Shown here piece after piece: positions 51,249-52,704 of a stretch of DNA of 52,704 nucleotides (within the stretch, counting starts at the first letter, position 1; each line of letters starts with the position of its first letter). A program made the position numbers and the translations under genes. The DNA is from Chthoniobacter sp. Lineage in GTDB: Bacteria > Verrucomicrobiota > Verrucomicrobiia > Chthoniobacterales > Chthoniobacteraceae. The notes below the pieces were generated by a model that had not been told where the DNA came from, did not search any database, and worked only from the letters and a program-made list of their open reading frames with translations. The stretch spans positions 1 through 52,704 of the forward strand of contig JAQGOK010000001.1 of assembly GCA_028293645.1 (NCBI GenBank), in the 5' to 3' direction.

Positions 51249-51326
51249 CTGCGGCGCCACTCGCCGAATCCAACCCTCCGGTTGCTCTCACCTGATCTTG
51301 CGCTAAAACTCCTGCGTTCGCGCCTT

Positions 51327-52616
51327 ATGGATTGTCGCCTTGTTTCTTTGTTCTCCCTCCTGGTTTGTCTCGCGCCACTGGTCGCCGCTCCGCTGGACCC
51401 GTTGCTTGCCAAGCCGGATCTCTGGTCAATGCCTCCCGCAGAGTTCGAGACTGCCACGAAAGGGTTGCGGTTCCGCTGGACCTCAGCGGCCCGGGATTCG
51501 GCGCGCGCCTCCGGGCCCGAGCTCACGGTCTTCGGCTTGCCAGTGGTGGAAGCGGTCGCCCGCTTCGATAAGGAGAAGCTCAAGGAGCTGACGGTCGCCA
51601 TCTACGCCCGCGGTGATGCGGGGGATCTCAGCAAGCCGCAATACACCACGCTCATTCAAACCGCCGTCGAGTCGCTGAACCGCGCGACCGGCGTGAAGTT
51701 TACTCCTCGCGGCAAAGACGCGACAAACGCGGTCAAGGCCGACGGAGTTTTCTGGCAAACACCCCAAGGGCACTACCTCCTGGAATACGGCGCAACCAAA
51801 GAGGTGAAATCACGGGACATCCAGTTTCGAGCCGAGTTCGTGCGCCTGGAGCTGACGCCGCCGCCGAAGACGATGGGCTTGCTGGCCGCGGCGTTGAGTT
51901 CTGCCGGCAAAACTAAGTTTGCCGGCGACACGCATGTTGTGCGCGACGCCGCCACCGGCGATGTGGCAATCAAGGACGTGCCGATGGTGGATCAAGGCCA
52001 GAAAGGCTATTGCGTGGTCGCCAGCGCCGAACGCGTGATGCGCTACTACGGCGCCCAAGTGGACGCGAACGAACTCGCGCAAATTGCCAATTCGGATGCG
52101 CAGAGTGGAACGAGCTCCGACGGCATGTTTTCCGCGCTGAAGAAGATCAGCGCGCGGTTGAAAGTCCGCGTTCGGCAACTTGAGGACCTCGACGTCCGCT
52201 CGGTTCTCGAGCTGGTCAAAGACTACAATCGCGCTGCGAAAAAAGCGGGCGTGCGCGAAGTGGCTGATCCCGGCCGGATGATCGATGTCGGCTTGATCTA
52301 CAGCCAGATGCAGCTCGACGTCTTGAAAGAAGCCCGCACCAAAAGCCGGTCCGACCTCGCCCGCTTTCAACGGGAAGTGCAGCAACACGTTGATGAAGGC
52401 GTGCCGCTGCTCTGGAGCGTCCAGCTCGGGATGGTGAAAGAGCGCGGCATTCCGCAAAACGCGGGCGGCCACATGCGGCTGATCATTGGCTACAATTCGA
52501 AAACGAGCGAAGTGCTCTTCAGCGACTCGTGGGGCGCTGGGCACGAACAAAAGCGGATGGCGATGGACGATGCCTGGACCATCACGACCGGCCTCTCGTC
52601 GATCGAGCCGCTGTAG
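51327..52616 (+). CDS. Secreted C39-like cysteine peptidase family protein
   Basis: 429 residues from ATG 51327 (upstream frame from 51282 not used). Signal peptide LVSLFSLLVCLAPLVAA. After ~200 residues without a known motif, a papain-like C39 domain follows: MVDQGQKGYCVVASAERVMRYYG with C229 (the Q-x-x-x-x-C pattern), GGHMRLIIGYN with H382 and LFSDSWGAGHE with D400. That order of Gln/Cys, His and Asp is the C39 set. It may cleave peptides outside the cell. The gene lies 78 bp after the response-regulator gene, same strand. Confidence 0.82.
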   Translation: MDCRLVSLFSLLVCLAPLVAAPLDPLLAKPDLWSMPPAEFETATKGLRFRWTSAARDSARASGPELTVFGLPVVEAVARFDKEKLKELTVAIYARGDAGDLSKPQYTTLIQTAVESLNRATGVKFTPRGKDATNAVKADGVFWQTPQGHYLLEYGATKEVKSRDIQFRAEFVRLELTPPPKTMGLLAAALSSAGKTKFAGDTHVVRDAATGDVAIKDVPMVDQGQKGYCVVASAERVMRYYGAQVDANELAQIANSDAQSGTSSDGMFSALKKISARLKVRVRQLEDLDVRSVLELVKDYNRAAKKAGVREVADPGRMIDVGLIYSQMQLDVLKEARTKSRSDLARFQREVQQHVDEGVPLLWSVQLGMVKERGIPQNAGGHMRLIIGYNSKTSEVLFSDSWGAGHEQKRMAMDDAWTITTGLSSIEPL

Positions 52617-52704
52617 GTGGAGGCGTTAGACCGCAGAGCACGCAGAGATCCTGAGTGCCGGGGAGAAAGGAACTGGGTCAATGCTGGGGAACACGCGTCG
52701 GCCG
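52617..52704. other. Intergenic end of window with a GCAGAG motif
   Basis: No gene is visible in the last 88 bp. It holds GCAGAGCACGCAGAG (52635-52649), two copies of GCAGAG three bases apart; I recall similar short dispersed repeats in intergenic DNA of environmental bacteria, including this group, but a copy count needs the genome. Confidence 0.3.

Noticed and set aside
1-52704. CRISPR array, IS element or prophage
   Set aside because: I saw no regularly spaced repeats, no transposase or integrase and no phage structural genes.

Overview
The window is about 52.7 kb of GC-rich (roughly 60 % by eye), densely packed bacterial chromosome from a Gram-negative heterotroph. I infer Verrucomicrobiota (a soil Chthoniobacterales/Spartobacteria-like lineage is most likely), without a database check. 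The signs are an lpxK gene (lipid A), a Gld-like ABC-2 transporter followed by a DUF4340 protein, a menaquinone/ubiquinone-type methyltransferase, many secreted enzymes, weak Shine-Dalgarno use and several TTG/GTG starts. There are no phage, IS or CRISPR elements; this is core-type chromosome with some accessory genes.

Layout. 1-4.7 kb: end of an ABC ATPase, its permease, a GldG-like auxiliary protein and a DUF4340 protein, one operon. 4.7-7.3 kb: MenG/UbiE methyltransferase, a receiver-kinase-receiver hybrid and tRNA-Leu(CAG). 7.4-10.5 kb: dnaN and dnaA, then a 430-bp intergenic region with a DnaA box, and a perfect DnaA box inside the first codons of dnaA (origin candidate). 10.5-13.5 kb: sodium:solute symporter translationally coupled to argA. 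13.5-18.7 kb: stand-alone receiver, an FmdB/zinc-ribbon/secreted-protein operon, an L,D-transpeptidase lipoprotein, a rhodanese and a beta-lactamase-like hydrolase. 18.7-24.6 kb: lpxK and thrB, rph, gmd, a LURP-one-like protein, a GNAT enzyme, rpmB with a small conserved-looking partner and a strong terminator. 24.7-31.4 kb: G3E GTPase, S10-type peptidase, ATP-grasp-like protein, ruvA, unknowns, an isolated nuoA and a Dabb protein. 31.5-42.0 kb: SGNH hydrolase, divergent PEP carboxylase, transglutaminase-like protein, kinase-like protein, thioredoxin-like ferredoxin, argG, Uma2 nuclease, small membrane protein, and the rpsB-tsf operon. 42.1-45.8 kb: three overlapping genes that match EboF, EboD and EboE of the ebo cluster. 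45.9-52.6 kb: a barrel-like secreted unknown, a VWA protein, a sensor kinase/response regulator pair and a C39-like secreted protein.

How the genes fit together. Housekeeping functions (replication start, translation factors, RNA processing, recombination) alternate with envelope functions (LpxK, L,D-transpeptidase, GDP-mannose dehydratase, Gld-like transporter, secreted hydrolases) and amino-acid synthesis (ArgA, ArgG, ThrB). The item most worth following is the compact eboF-eboD-eboE triad without eboA, eboB or eboC: a reduced form of a widely transferred metabolite-export/biosynthesis cluster whose product is unknown here. The likely origin of replication, an isolated nuoA followed by an unannotated 54-codon frame, and the VWA/kinase/regulator/C39 block are the next most interesting.
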